From: Pleodorina starrii
Lineage: Eukaryota; Chlorophyta; Chlorophyceae; Chlamydomonadales; Volvocaceae
DNA length: 64,000 bases
Assembly (NCBI GenBank): GCA_030267565.1
Contig: BRXU01000028.1
Coordinates: 707,001-771,000 of the forward strand
Direction: 5' to 3'
In this document: piece by piece, positions 10,845 to 22,970 of the stretch
Numbering within the stretch: the first letter of the stretch is position 1
Layout of the letters: the number at the start of each line of letters is the position of its first letter
The notes under the pieces: generated by a model
The model's database searches: none
Seen by the model: the letters and a program-made list of their open reading frames with translations, nothing else
Told to the model about the DNA's origin: nothing
Translations under genes and position numbers: made by a program

Positions 10845-13800
10845 ATGGCGCCCAGCCCGGAGGTAGCGGGCATTGATATCTTTGTGCGTGTTAAGCCAGT
10901 GCCCAGACCTTCGCCGCGAGTTGTAATTGATACATCTGAAAATAAGATCGAATTTAACATTCCACGAAATGAAGCAGCTGGCCTCGTAAACAACCAGCGC
11001 GAACACTATGAGTTCCGGTTCAATGGTATTATCACGGCAGAAGCGAAGCAGGATGAGGTGGGGCTTGGTGTGTATGCCATATGTTGCCGCACTTTATTCA
11101 TGTACAATGTTTTGCGGTACCGCGATTCTGGAAGCTCTCCCGCGAACCCATGCCATCGAGAGCGCGCGGCACGTCCAGGTCTTCGAGCGCGTGGCACGGC
11201 CGGTGGTCACGGGGACGATGGCGGGCTACAACGGGACCATTTTCGCCTACGGTCAAACCGGCTCGGGAAAGACCTTCACCATCACCGGCGGGCCGGAGCG
11301 TTTCGTGGACCGCGGAATCATTCCCCGGTGCGTCTGAGTACGGCATCTAAAACGTGGTGGGCAGTCATGAGGGAACGCATGTGCGAAAACATGACGACCC
11401 CATAGGATGTACGATCTGGGTACGGCAGCTAACTGTACGTACAGGTGCTGCCCTGTGCCCCGGGCAGCGGGCGACGCGACACGACAGCCAGTTCAGCCCA
11501 ACCCATCCGGTTCCCGCACGCACCTTTCCTCTCGGCATGCGCTCCTCGCATGTGGGTTTTCCGGTCCTGTACGACGCTGGGTTCCACGTCATCAGCGCAA
11601 TAAGTAGCCAAAAATCCGCACGCCACCCTTCACCTCTCCTCTACCCTTCCCTACCCTTCTCTACCCTTCTCTTCCCTTCTCTACCCTTCTCTACCCTTCT
11701 CTGTACCCATTGAAAGGGAGAAAAACAGTTCACCCAACAGTCCACCTTGCCCCCCTGCAGAGCCATCAGCGCCATCTTCACCGAGATCTCGAATCGCCCC
11801 GACAGCCAGTACACGGTGAGCCCCCACAGCCACGCACGCCCCGGTTCCCCCTTTGACCCCACTCGCCGCTCGTTCTCTCGACCCTTTGCTCCGCTCCCCC
11901 CCCCCCCCCGGGTTGCGCACCTGCATCTTCCCCGTATCTCCTCACCGCCTCTCCCCACCGCTCATGACCCATCATCTCCATTCATTTGGCCGCGTCCTCC
12001 CCAACCCGGCATCCTACCCGTCTCCTTCTCCGCTGCGAAATTCTCTTTGTACCCTATCCGGTATCTCCACTTCGCTGCGGTTCGTCCTTACATTTTCCCG
12101 CCGGCCCCACCGACCCGCGGGTCACTCAGGTCCACATCTCCTACCTGGAGATCTACAACAACGAGGGCTACGATCTTTTGGATGCGGAGCGGGAGATCAA
12201 AGCCTTGGAGGATCTGCAGCAGGTCGGGGGCGGCGAGGGCTTGGGACGTGGGACGTGGGTTTCGGGGCGGGCGAGGGCTTGGGAAGTGGGACGTGGGTTT
12301 CGGAGCGGGCGAGGGCTTGGGAAGTGGGACGTGGGTCAACTGCTGCTGCTGCTGCCCGGCGGTGCGGCACTCGCTAGGTTGCCTCGCCACAGCCAGCCAA
12401 CCAGCCAGCCAGCCAACCAGCCAGCCAGCCAACCAGCCAGTCAGCCAGCCAGCCTGCCAACCTGTCGTGCGGGGGTGCAGGTCAGGACACTGCCGGAGGC
12501 GGCGGGACCTGTCGGAAGCAAAGCGGCTGCGGCCAAGCCAGCTGTTCAGGCGCCCATCCATTTCCTGCAGCAGCGGCCGCGCGCCCCGCACCGGATACCC
12601 TGTCCGCTTGCCACAGCATCGGCAGGGGAGGGGGAAGGAGCCAGGCACCAGGCACCTCACGGACTTTCAGCTCTTGACGGGAGCCCGCATCCGCCCCATC
12701 TCAGGGCCCCCTGTCAGCCCCAGCCCCCCCCCCCCCCTTCTTCTGGTACTTAAGTAGGGTTTACGGGCTCCGGCCTATACCCTCGTGGATAACCCCCCTT
12801 CCTCTTTCCGGAGCTCATTCGCCCTCCCTGGTGGTCCCTGCGCAGGTGCACCTGGGCGAGGCAGAGGACGGTACGGTGTCGTACCGCAACCTGTCCATGT
12901 ACCGGGCGAACAACGAGGAAGAGGCGCTGAACCTGGTGCGGACATTGGGGGGAGGGCGTTGGCGGGGGGGAGAAAGGGGAACTTGATGGTTATCCCAAAT
13001 CTTGTATGCGGCTGTTTGCTGCAATCAATACCAGTTTCGCGTTGTTGCACTCTTAAGAAAGCCCATCCTTCCTGGTCTCTCCCTCCCCTCCCTCCACACA
13101 TCCTCTCCTTCCCCTCCCCCGCTGCGGTATCCTCATTGCTACGCCCCTCCTTCATTGTTATATAACGGAGCATATCACTCCCTGACCCCCCCTCCCCCCA
13201 TACGCACCCACCCACCCGCAGCTTTTTCTGGGCGACACCAACCGCACCATCAGCGAGACGCCAATGAACTTGGCCTCCTCGCGATCGCACTGCATCTTCA
13301 CAATACACATCGAGGGGCGCAAGGTGCGTGCGTGTGCTGTGTGCTGTGTGTGCTGTGCTGCGCTCTGCTCTGTTGCCCCTGCTCCGTTCCGTTCCGTCCC
13401 GCTCTGCGCTGCGTTGCGCAGCGAAGCTGAGTCTCCGGGCTTCTCCGGGCTGCTGCGCGAGACAGCGTATGAGGAGGGGGAGGGGGAGGGAGAGGCCCCG
13501 CGGGTCGCGGGCAGTCAGCGCGGCCTCGGGAGCTGTGCACTGCGCGCCGCGAATAAGCACTAAGCTCAAGCCCACCCGTCCCCCTGCCCGGGCCCCGGCC
13601 CCGGCCTGCAAAACAAGGGGAGGTACAGGTGGGCAGTTGCAGGGGGCAGAGGCGGGGCAGGCCTCTGCCCCTGCACCTGCCCACCTGTACCTCCCCTTGT
13701 TTTGCAGACGGGAAGGATTTCGTCCGCTACGCTACATCACCGTTTACAGGCTCCGGCTCCTATACCCCCGTGAATAACCTCCTCCTCCCCCTCTCTCCCC

Positions 13801-16800
13801 CGCCCCGCTCCCTCGTCGTCTGCTGCTGCTGCATCTGCAGGTGGGCGAGGACGTCGTCCGTCGCTCCAAGCTCAACCTGGTGGATCTGGCGGGCTCCGAG
13901 CGCGTGTCCAAGACGGGTGTGGACGGCACCACGCTGCGCGAGGCCAAGTACATCAACTTGTCGCTGCACTACCTGGAGCAGGTCATCATTGCGCTGCAGG
14001 AGAAGGCGACGGGCATGAACAGGTGAGAGGTGGGGGGAGAGGGGCGGGTAAGGAGGAGGTGGAGGGAGGGGGGAGGATGGGGGCCGCGGCGAACAGGTAA
14101 GGGGGAGGGGGGCCGGAAGGGGGTCGGAGGCGGGCGAAGGGGGGGGGGCGGCCTACGTGGGCATGAACAGGTAAGGGGGAAGGGGGGCGGGTAAGGATTG
14201 ACCCACCACACACACACACACACGCACACGCACGCACACACGCACACACACACCGCCAACCTCCCCCCCCCTATTGTTTCATTGTTGCAAATTCACTCTT
14301 CAAAACCCCTCCCCTCCCCACCCCCAGGCCGCACATCCCCTACCGCAACAGCATGATGACCATGGCGCTCAAGGACTCCCTGGGTGGCAACTGCCGTACC
14401 ACCATGGTGGCCACTGTCAACTCGGCTCAGGACCAGCTGGATGAGTCCATCTCCACATGCAGGTTCGCGCAGCGAGTGGCCATGGTTCGAAACACGGTCA
14501 GTAGGCGGGGAAAGGGAGGGAGGGAGGGAGGGAGGAGGACGGAGGGAGGGAGGGGGTGGAGCCGGGGTGAGGCCGGGCGGGAGAGGGGGGGGTAAGCGTG
14601 GGCCTGGGGCGGGGCAGGGCGCGGGGTCCCTTCCTCCTGAGTCCGTCCCGACGACTTTCCGTACCCCTTCCTCCCCTCCCCCATTCGGGGACTGTATCCC
14701 GCTTTGCCCCTACGCCCGCCTCACCCAACCGCTTCTCCCCTTTCCTCCCCTCCCCTCTCGCTCCCCTCTCCTCTCCCCCCCCTCTCGCTCCCCTCTCCTC
14801 TCCTCCCCTCTCACAAACCCCCCCTCTCGCACCCCCCCCCAGGTGCTGCTAAACGAGGAGCTGGACCCCAGCCTCATGATTCGGCGCCTGAAGCAGGAGG
14901 TCCGCGAACTCAAGGAGGAGATCCGGCTGCTCAAGGGCGAGGAGGAGGAGCGAGGACCGCTCACGCCCGACGAGATCATGCGCCTGCAGGGCACGGTGGG
15001 TGCGTGCGTGCGTGCGTCCCGCTCTTGTGGGTCGGTGGGTCGGTTACCGCACTGGGCTGCTGCTGCCGGGCGGAGAGGGCGAAGAGGGCGGGCGCGCGGG
15101 CGGAGAGGGTGGTTCCCCCGCCCCTGTGCCCGCGCGGCGCATCTGGTAGGCGCCCGTCCTTCCGGTCCAGGGAGGGGGGAGGAGGGACTGCGCAGTCGGG
15201 CAGTTGGGCAGCTCGAGGACAGGATGCGCTTTCGGTGTGTGTTGACAAGTGGCGGTGGCGTGCGGCCTCCAGCGGGGGCCCGCGGCCTTTAGGGTCCGCC
15301 GGCCCCCGGCCTCGGCCCCGCTCTGCGCTGCTCTGCCCTGCCCCATTGCTGCCCTGCTCTGCTCCGTCGCTGCCCTGCGACCTTCTGCCTTTCCCCCGCC
15401 CGGCCCCCGGCCCCCGGCCTGGGTCCTGCTCCATTGCTGCCCTGCGCCTCGCTGCCCTTCAGATGGAGGCCTGGGTGGCGGACGACTCCCCCGAGGCCGC
15501 CCTCAATCTGGGAGGCAGCATGATGATGATCCGAGCAGCATTCGACATATTCAAGCGCCTGATGCGGAACGGCGGATTCAAGCCGGGGGCGGCGGGGGCC
15601 GGGGGCGGGGCAGCAGGAGCAGGAGGGGCGAAAGGCGGCGGGCCCCGGGACTCCATGTCGAGCAGCGGAATGCCGGAGACGCCCGGCGGGGCCGGGAGAG
15701 GTGCGGCACAGGGGGGAAGCGGGGAGGGGGTTGTTGAGGGGTGGTGGTAGTGAAGAGATGAAGCCGCAGGGGTGTGTCGTCCCTCCCTTTTGTGCGATGC
15801 TCCTTGGGCTGTCCGCTGCCTCACCCGGCCTGCCTCATACCCAGCTGCTTCCCCAGTTAGGCCCGGGGGGAGAGGGGCGTGTGGTTTCTCGCCTCGCACG
15901 CAAAGGGCATCCCCATTCACTGAACCACCGCGGGGGTTTTGGCGGGCGGCGCCCGCCTGTCGTACTCGCCCTGCAGGCGGTGGCGGCGCCGAGATGTCGG
16001 ACCACCTGGAGCAGATCCGCAAGCTCAAGCTCCAGGTAGGGTGGTTGGCGGTTGGGGGTTGGGGATACGGCAAGAGGTGAGAGGCCGCCGCGGTGAGAGG
16101 TGACGGAGGCGGCGTTTAGCGAGAACGGACCCAACAATCCTTTTTTTACCCAACGTGCCTTTGATGCGACGTTCTGCAAAACCCACCCCACCCCTCTCCC
16201 ACCCCGCCCTACCCCACCCCACCCCACCCCACCCCGCACAGGTGGCCCAGCGGGACAACGAGATCGGAATCCTGGTGTCTATGCTCAAACGGCGGGAGGC
16301 GGCAGGAGCCAAGGCACCCATACTGGGGAGCCCAGCGGCCAGCATGACCGGGCCGCTGGCGGCCGCCGCAGGCGGCGCCGGAGGCGCCAAAGGCGCCGCA
16401 GGCCCGGGGCCGGGGTCCATGGCGGCGGCGGCAGCCGCCGCCGCCGCTGGAGGCGGCGGCGGCGGCGCTGCCGGCTCGGCGGTGGGCGGGCCGTCTTCCT
16501 CCGCGTCCGCCTCCTCCGCCGCCACCTCGGTGGCTGATGAGATGGCGGTGCTGATGAACACCAATCTGCTGGCGGACCGCAATAAGGCCTTTGAGCTGTT
16601 TCGGAAGAGCTACCGACAAAACGAGGTGGGGCGGGGCGGGTGCGGTGGTGCGGGGTGGGTGAGGGCGGGGCGGGACGGGGGGGGTGGGGACGGGGTGGGT
16701 GGGGGCGGGGCGGGTGGGTGGGTGGGTGGGTGGGTGGGTGGGTGGGGTGGCCAGCTGGCCACTTGGAGGTTGAGAGCTACCGATAAAAAACGAGGCGCGG

Positions 16801-17615
16801 CGGGGCGGAGCGGGGATGGGCGGATGGACGCTGAACAGGCGGGTGGGGTCTGGGGTGGCAGCTCGGCGCTGGGGGGAGGGAGGGTGCCACTTCACCTCGC
16901 CAGGAGGCAGCTGTGACAACAAGAGAAAACAACCTCACCGCCTATGCCCGCGCCGCGCCTCTCCTGTCCTCCTCTCCACCTCTCCACCTCTCCGCCTCGG
17001 GTTCTCCACTTGCCACCTCGCCTCCCCCAGGTGATTGAGGAGAATAAGGCCCTCCTGAAGACCAAGTACGACAGCGCCAAGGCCCTGGGCGCCGCCGTCA
17101 ACGATTCCAAGAACCGCATCAATGAGCTGCGAGCGGGCATCGAGCGACACCGAATGAAGCGAGCCGCGGCGTGTGTGGCGGCGGGCAAGCCGGTGGAGGG
17201 GCTGGAGGAGGACGAGGAGGAGCGGGGCTGCAAGGACGCCATGGATCAGGTGGGAGGGCGGTGGAGGGCGGTGGGAGGCGGTGGAGGGCGGTGGGAGGGC
17301 GGTGGAGGGCGGTGGAGGGGCGGTGGAGGGCAGTGGAGGGGCGGTAGAGGGGCGGTGGTGGGCGGTGGAGGGCGGTGGAGGGTTTTGGGGATTGCGGAGG
17401 AGGCGCGGCGGAGGAGGCGAGGCGACGTTTGGAGCGAAGGGGGGGCCCAAAAGTGCTTGCGGTATGTGTTGCCTGCAGGAGAAGACCCGCTACAAGGACG
17501 CGTTCGGGCAGCTGCGGGAGCTCAAGAGGGAGATCGAGCACCTGCACATGCTGCTGGAGCAGAGCCGCACCCGCCTGCAGCGCGACTTTGAGCAATGGAT
17601 GGGCCTTATGGTGCG

Positions 17616-17648
<33 letters not shown>

Positions 17649-18548
17649 TCAGCAGCAGCAGCAGCAAGGAGGGGGAGGAGGCGGAGGGCTCGAGGGCGGT
17701 GTGGCAGGGATGCCGATCCCGAGCGCGTCGCCGCACGGCAGGTGGGGGCTGCGAGTGGTCAGGGGAGGCGGAGGGAGGGGAGGGGTTTGCGTGATTCGAT
17801 CGGGCGCAGGGGCCGAGTACTACCGGTAGGTGCATCTGAGTGAGTGGGTGGCCGGCGGCCGAGGCCTCTCACCGTTCCGGGGCCGTGCGCACCCCCCACC
17901 CGGGATTTTACCGCAAAACCCCAGATCGCACCGCACCGCACCGCACCACGCTTGCTGACCGGACGGCTGTACCCTTTTCCCTTCAATTTCGAAAGTAAGG
18001 ATTGTTCTCCCCTCCCCTCCCTCTTCCTCCTCCCCCTCGCCGCCGCGCGCGGCAGGCTCTCCCCCGTCGGGCCGCCTGCGGTTCCCCGCCAAGCCTGGGG
18101 CGACCCCTCCGCCTCCACCTCCTCCAGCCCCGGACCCGCCGCCGCGCGCGCCCCCGGGCCCCTCCCCCTCCCCGGCCCCGGCCCGGCGATGCCCCCGCAG
18201 GCGGCATGGGCCGCCGCCAGTCCATCCACCTCACAAAGTTTCCAATATGCAACCAACGGCGCCGCCGCAGCAGCCTACGGCTACGGCCCGGGGCCAGGCC
18301 CCGGCCCGGGCGGCGGCGGAGCCGCCGCCGGCGCCGCCTCGGTGCGCAGCAGCGGCGTCGGGCCGCTGGGCGGCGGCGGTGGCGGCGGCGGCGGCTCCGC
18401 CGCGGCGCTGCAGGGCGTCGATCCTGCGGTGTTGGAGGCTGCGCGGCCGTTCCTGACGGGTAACCCGGACGCCGATGCGGACATTATCAAGTTCTACGAG
18501 GCAAAGGCCAAGCTGATGCAGAAGCTGGGCACGGGCGGCGGCGGGTGA
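10845..18548 (+). CDS. KIF6: Kinesin-9 family motor, KIF6 type
   Basis: Fifteen exons: 10845-11057, 11179-11327, 11761-11815, 12130-12222, 12846-12935, 13222-13323, 13841-14022, 14328-14496, 14843-14995, 15463-15700, 15977-16035, 16242-16625, 17031-17249, 17479-17741, 18056-18548. All are in phase, giving 953 residues. The N-terminal motor has P-loop GQTGSGKT (96-103), switch I NLASSRSH (216-223) and switch II DLAGSE (249-254). Motor sequences such as [33 protein letters not shown] and [11 protein letters not shown], the neck [11 protein letters not shown] and the ending [20 protein letters not shown] match KIF6 rather than KIF9. Coiled-coil blocks follow the motor, with an Ala/Gly insert (exon 12), a poly-Gln run (exon 14) and a Gly/Ala/Pro-rich last exon. 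KIF6 proteins are microtubule motors linked to cilia. A GTG codon 90 bases upstream is in frame but is not a start. A candidate TGTAA signal lies at 19467. Confidence 0.96.
12233..12345. repeat. 38-bp tandem repeat in a kinesin intron
   Basis: About three copies of a 38-bp unit (starts near 12233, 12271 and 12309; core GCGAGGGCTTGGGAAGTGG) directly follow the donor of exon 12130-12222. A CCAG/CCAA-rich tract continues to about 12470. Confidence 0.85.
13606..13707 (+). repeat. Long near-perfect hairpin in KIF6 intron 6
   Basis: Arms 13606-13653 and 13661-13707 are reverse complements over about 47 bp, with one one-base bulge and one mismatch, separated by a 7-base loop. The hairpin lies in the sense strand of the intron between exons 13222-13323 and 13841-14022, so it would form in the pre-mRNA. 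Its size and pairing suit a miRNA-like or siRNA precursor, or a small fold-back element. The right arm ends in TTTTGCAG, which also looks like a splice acceptor, but no in-phase exon follows. Confidence 0.85.
14205..14254. repeat. CA dinucleotide repeat
   Basis: CA/CGCA tract in the intron between kinesin exons 13841-14022 and 14328-14496. Confidence 0.8.
17255..17383. repeat. GGTGGAGGGC-type minisatellite in a kinesin intron
   Basis: Irregular tandem array of roughly 10-bp G-rich units immediately downstream of the donor of exon 17031-17249. The sense strand is purine- and G-run-rich. Confidence 0.8.
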
Positions 18549-20292
18549 CGATGCGGGATGTCGCCGCTGGGGGCAGGGGGGAAGCACGGGCGGCGGCGGC
18601 GGCAGCGGCGGGTGATGAACTGATGAGGAGGGATGCCGCCGCTGGGGGCAGGGGTGGGGAAGCACGGCTGGTGGCGGCTGATGGCGCCCTGGCGTGGAGG
18701 AGGAAGCGGAGGGAGAGGTGGCCGGAGGCCGGGGGGGGGAGGGAAGCCGCCAGCAGGCGACGTAGCGGCCGATGGCGTGCCTGCGCGCACGTGCGTGCGT
18801 GCGCAGTCGCGTATGTGTGTGTGTGTGTGTGTGTGCTAGCCGTCTTGTTCGGGGTGTGGCTGCGGGCGCTTCGTGGAGGCAGGTACTGTGCGGGCGGGCT
18901 TGCGTGCGTGCGTGTGTGCTGTGCTTGCAGGACGGGTGGGCGGGCGGGGGCCGGCCTGTGTGGCCACCCCGCCCGGCTGCTAGCACGAGGAGAGACGAGG
19001 AGCGGGGTGGCCGCCTGCCGGTGCAGGACAGGACAGGACGGCACAGCTGCGCTGTGCTATGCAGCGGCGCAGCGCGAGCGTGTCCCGCGCAAGAGCGGCT
19101 GTACGCATCCCCCCCCCCCCACACACACACTTTCACACACTCACACACTCATTATTGAGTCCGAACCGGAAACCAAAGCCAAACCAAACCCTGAGTAAGC
19201 GACCACAGGTGTCCACTGTCCACTGTCCAGGCCAGCGAAAGGTGCCCCCTGCCCCCCCCCCCCTCCCGGGTCCCTGCCCCGCCGTCGCCAACGAACCCGC
19301 GTCGTGGCTGCGCATCTCGGGCTACGGCACTTGCGGGTTGCGGCCACCCTCTTCTCAACACCCTTTCTCAACACTCTTCAACAAGAAATTGCGTTTGCGT
19401 GGTGCGCAGGTGGCGCGATCCTCTGGGGGCCAACTGAAAAACGTGAAAGACGTTTTTTTATTGTGGTGTAAGCGGGGCCGCGCTTGCGCTGTTCTTTATT
19501 TTCCAGGCGCGCGGCTCGTCACTGGAAACGCCTCCCCGGCGGCGGCTCCACGCGCCCTGCCTGCATGTGATGCCGTACGGTACGGCGCCGTACGGTCCTC
19601 GCTCGGCGTGGGTGCGACAACCGCACGGCGGCAGCGCGCAGCAAACAGCGGCCGTGGGCTCTGGGGGGCACTGCAACCAACAACCAACTTGCAACTAACA
19701 ACCTCCATTTTGATACCGGTAAGCAACAACGATCTGCGATATCGGCGAGGAGCTGCAACTGCCACAGCAGTCAATGGCGCGATCAACGCTGTCGCTTGCG
19801 CCGCCAACCCAGCACCGAGGTCTGCATGCCGGGGGGGGGGAAGACGTGTCGTCCCCTCCGGGGGGGGACGTGTCGCCCCCTCCCCCGTTTTCGTGTGTAT
19901 TGAGTGAGATAAGCGAGAGCGAGACCGCTCCCTCAATCCAACTCTCCAAACTCCAACTCCAAGCGCCAACCAACAACTCCCAACCAACCAACTGACTTCA
20001 TCGCACACATTTGCCCCCCCATCGCCCCACCACACCTCGAGTTTCGGTACCGTCCACATCCGTGACTTGTACCACACCCCATCTGCACGACACGTACCCG
20101 CACCATCGCATCCCACATCTGCAACATCGCCCTCCACCCTCCCCGGCCCAGGTATGTTCGGTAAGTACTGCTGGGTTCCGGGTCCGTTCGCTAACGCCGT
20201 CTCCGTCTCCGCCGCGGTATCTTCTTTTACCTCCCCGGCCCCGCCCTCCCGCTGCCCTCCTAGCCGAGCACCCCCAGGCCCCGGCTGCTGTC
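18549..20292. other. Convergent intergenic region, kinesin 3' UTR and EF-hand gene 3' UTR
   Basis: The first part repeats fragments of the kinesin C-terminal coding GC-rich sequence and carries GT/CA tracts near 18815-18833 and 19122-19150. A TGTAA signal sits at 19467-19471. The remainder up to the minus-strand stop at 20293 is CAAC/CCAA-rich and holds no supported exon. Confidence 0.5.
19467..19471 (+). terminator. Candidate TGTAA poly(A) signal for the kinesin gene
   Basis: TGTAA is the usual chlorophycean poly(A) signal. It lies about 0.9 kb past the kinesin stop, in an AT-richer patch after a T run. Confidence 0.4.
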
Positions 20293-22018
20293 TCACGCGG
20301 CGTCCAGGAAGTTGGGCCGCTCACCCCACCAGTCGGGCGGGTTGTGGCGCAGGCGCCGCAGGAAGATGGCGTCACTGCCCGGCACCACCAGTCGCTCGGC
20401 CTCGGCAATGTCGCAGAACGTCTGCGGGAGTTTGCGTGGGCGGAGGGGGAGGGGGAGGGGGTTTGTGAGGGAGAGGGGATTTGCGGTACGACAGCATCGC
20501 GGTACGGCGACGTAGCCGAGGACGAGGACGAGGACGGACCCTGCGCCCGGCCCAGCCGGCGCCGCACCTTGCACACCGCCCCAGCTGCACTCACCGATCT
20601 TACCGGCTCCGCCGGTTTCCTCGCATCGCCCAACGTCCAACCCTCCCTCCCAATCTCGCACAGCCCCGCCCGCGTTCAGCCCTTTCCCTCTGACACGTTA
20701 CCGTTTACGGTCTCCGGCCTAGACGTGGATAATCCCCCCTGGGGGGGGATGGATAACCCTCCTCCCTCCCACTCCCTCCCCCCTCCCCCCATCCGGCTCC
20801 ACCTGCAGATCGATGCGGCCGCTGCTTCCCAACTCCAAACAGATCTGCTCCACATCGCTGGGGTCCAGGTGCTCGCCTGGGAGGGAGGGGGGGGGCGCGG
20901 GCGGCACGGAGCCATCCCTTCCGGGTAAATGAAGGCGGACCCTGGTTTGGAATTTGAATTTGAATTTGAACTACGCGCGGGAATCCTCCCACACACCCCC
21001 TTCCGCACTCACCCAGCTTGTCCAGCCCCGCCAGCAAGTCATCCCGGTCCAGCCAGCCGCGCCCGCCGCGATCCAGCGCCGAAAACACCGCCGCCGCCGC
21101 GTCCCGATCCAGGCCTTCCACCACAGCCAGCCCGCCCACGCCGCGCCTCCCGCTCCCGCCCTCGCCTCCCTCCGCCCGCCGCGCCGCCGCCGCCGCCTCC
21201 GCCGCCTTCCGCGCCGCCTCCGCCGCCTCCGCCGCCTCCACCTCCGCCTCCGCGCCGCTCAGCTCATTCTCCCACTCGCCGCCGCCCTCGCCGCCCGACG
21301 ACTCGCCGCCCGCTGCCGCGCCGCGAATGGCGCAGGCGGCCCGGTCCACCCAGGCGCCGCGCTCTCGCGCCCGCGTGCCGGCCGCCATTGACCCCAGCAG
21401 CTTCTCATTGGCTGCGAGCACGCGGTACAAGTCCTCCGACGGCACGTACTCGAGCTCGCGCACCATCTTCTCCAGCGACTCGACGTCGGCGCAGGCGGGG
21501 CCGGCGTGGCCGGTGGTGACCGCCTCCGCCCCCGCCTCCGCCTCGAGTCGCCGCCGGGCCTGGCGGAGGCTGCGGTAAACGTGCCAGCAGCTGCGGCCGC
21601 GGCCGCGGCCGCCGCCGCCGCCGCGGCCGCGGCCGCCGCCTTCGGCGGCGGCGGCGCTTACGGCGCCGGCGGGGGCGAAGGTGCTGCAGTAGTCGCCGAC
21701 GCGGCGCTCGGCCGACTTGAGTACGACATGTGCCGCGTGGAGCATCTCGTCCAGGCTGCTGGTGGAAAGGAGCTCGTCGACGGAGGCGTGGCCGCGGTCG
21801 TGGTCGCTGCCCTTGCGCGCGTCCTGGAAGCGCGCCGGCTGCGGCAGCGGCCTGGTCAAGGGCGTGCGGCTTTTGGAGATGCGGAAGGGGTGAGGGAGGC
21901 TGCGGAGCGGCGGCAGAGGCCGCGGCGCCGCGGCCGAGGTGGTGGTGGAGAAGGAGGCGCGCGGCCGTGCGGCGGTAGCCGCGGATCGGGCGCGGCTGAG
22001 CAGGGGTTGCGAGTGCAT
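20293..22018 (-). CDS. Putative organelle-targeted protein with degenerate EF-hand
   Basis: Three exons on the minus strand: 21013-22018, 20803-20876 and 20293-20421. GT-AG junctions are in phase; the product is 402 residues from the ATG at 22018. The N-terminus is rich in Arg, Ser and Ala and lacks acids for about 50 residues, typical of a mitochondrial or plastid presequence. A helical region follows (DEMLHAAHVVLKSAERRVGDY), then a Gly/Arg-rich stretch, a Glu/Ala-rich coiled segment, and near the C-terminus an EF-hand-like unit, AVFSALDRGGRGWLDRDDLLAGL. The loop keeps Asp at position 1 but has Gly at 3 and Asp rather than Glu at 12, so calcium binding is doubtful. Exon 2 (HLDPSDVEQICLEL) resembles the entering helix of a second hand. 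Exon 3 encodes a conserved-looking tail with RHNPPDWWGERPNF. I do not recognise the family. Confidence 0.75.
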
Positions 22019-22970
22019 GGTTATGGGTTTAGTGATAGTGGCGCGTGGGAGCGGGCGTGCGAGGTGAGTTGTGTGGCGCGATGGCCTGATGTGTTGGACC
22101 TGTCGTCTTGTGTTAGTAACAGCGTTTGCTGCAGGGCAGAGTCAATGGGTAATGTTGGGAACGGTTTTTAACCTTTAATATTGCGTCATGTGACCTTTGT
22201 TGCAGTTCTGAGCCGCTGGATAGAGATAAACAATCCCGCGTCAGATTCAACCGCTATCAAGGTACGACACACTAGCAGGACACTTGCTAGACATTAGCAG
22301 GACTCTTGCTAGAAATGGTGATAAGTAAATGACAGAACCATTTAGATGAATGATTGAGGTCCGCAAACTTTTGCTGGGCGAAGCGCGTCTAGCGCGTTAC
22401 GCTCAAAGAGCGAAGTCCCACGGGTCGAGTGAGGATGTCCCTCATGTCTCTGTCCCGAGACGCATATTTCGGTCTAAATGTACTTGGGAACAATTTACAA
22501 AGACTTCTCACTAGCAAGACCGTGAAAACAAGCCAACCCGCAAACGAACGCTTTCGACGACAGGACTGGAAAGCGGCACTCGCGCACGCAATCGATGTTG
22601 TATAAGATATGCATTAATATAGCTTTGTGTGAACGAAGTCATCCGATAACATTATACATTGACATAAAGTCACGATACGACAAACGCTGTCCGGGACTTG
22701 GCCCCTGCGCCCCTCTTAAAGCGATAGCGAGGCATGTAATACATTCAAAGTCTTATATAAGCGACAGTCCGCTCACAGCGCACTTGTGCCGTGGAGCTTA
22801 CGTGGGCAGCAACTTTCGTTTGTCCCCTTTGCCCCTTTGTCCTCCGCGCATCTGCGAGCATTTCCGAGACCCTAGAGAGCCTGCTAAAATCACTGTCTTG
22901 TCACAATAGGTTATTTGCCAGGCTACACCTTCCTCCGCGGCGTTAGCTCGCCTTGAAGCACGCTTATACC
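22019..22970. promoter_or_regulatory. Divergent intergenic region
   Basis: This separates the minus-strand EF-hand-like gene from the plus-strand Gln-rich gene. It is AT-richer than its neighbours. It includes a short duplicated palindromic motif around 22271-22312 (CTAGCA...TGCTAG) and a TATA-like TCTTATATAAGCG at 22751-22763, about 210 bases before the plus-strand ATG. The TATA assignment is inference from position and sequence only. Confidence 0.4.
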
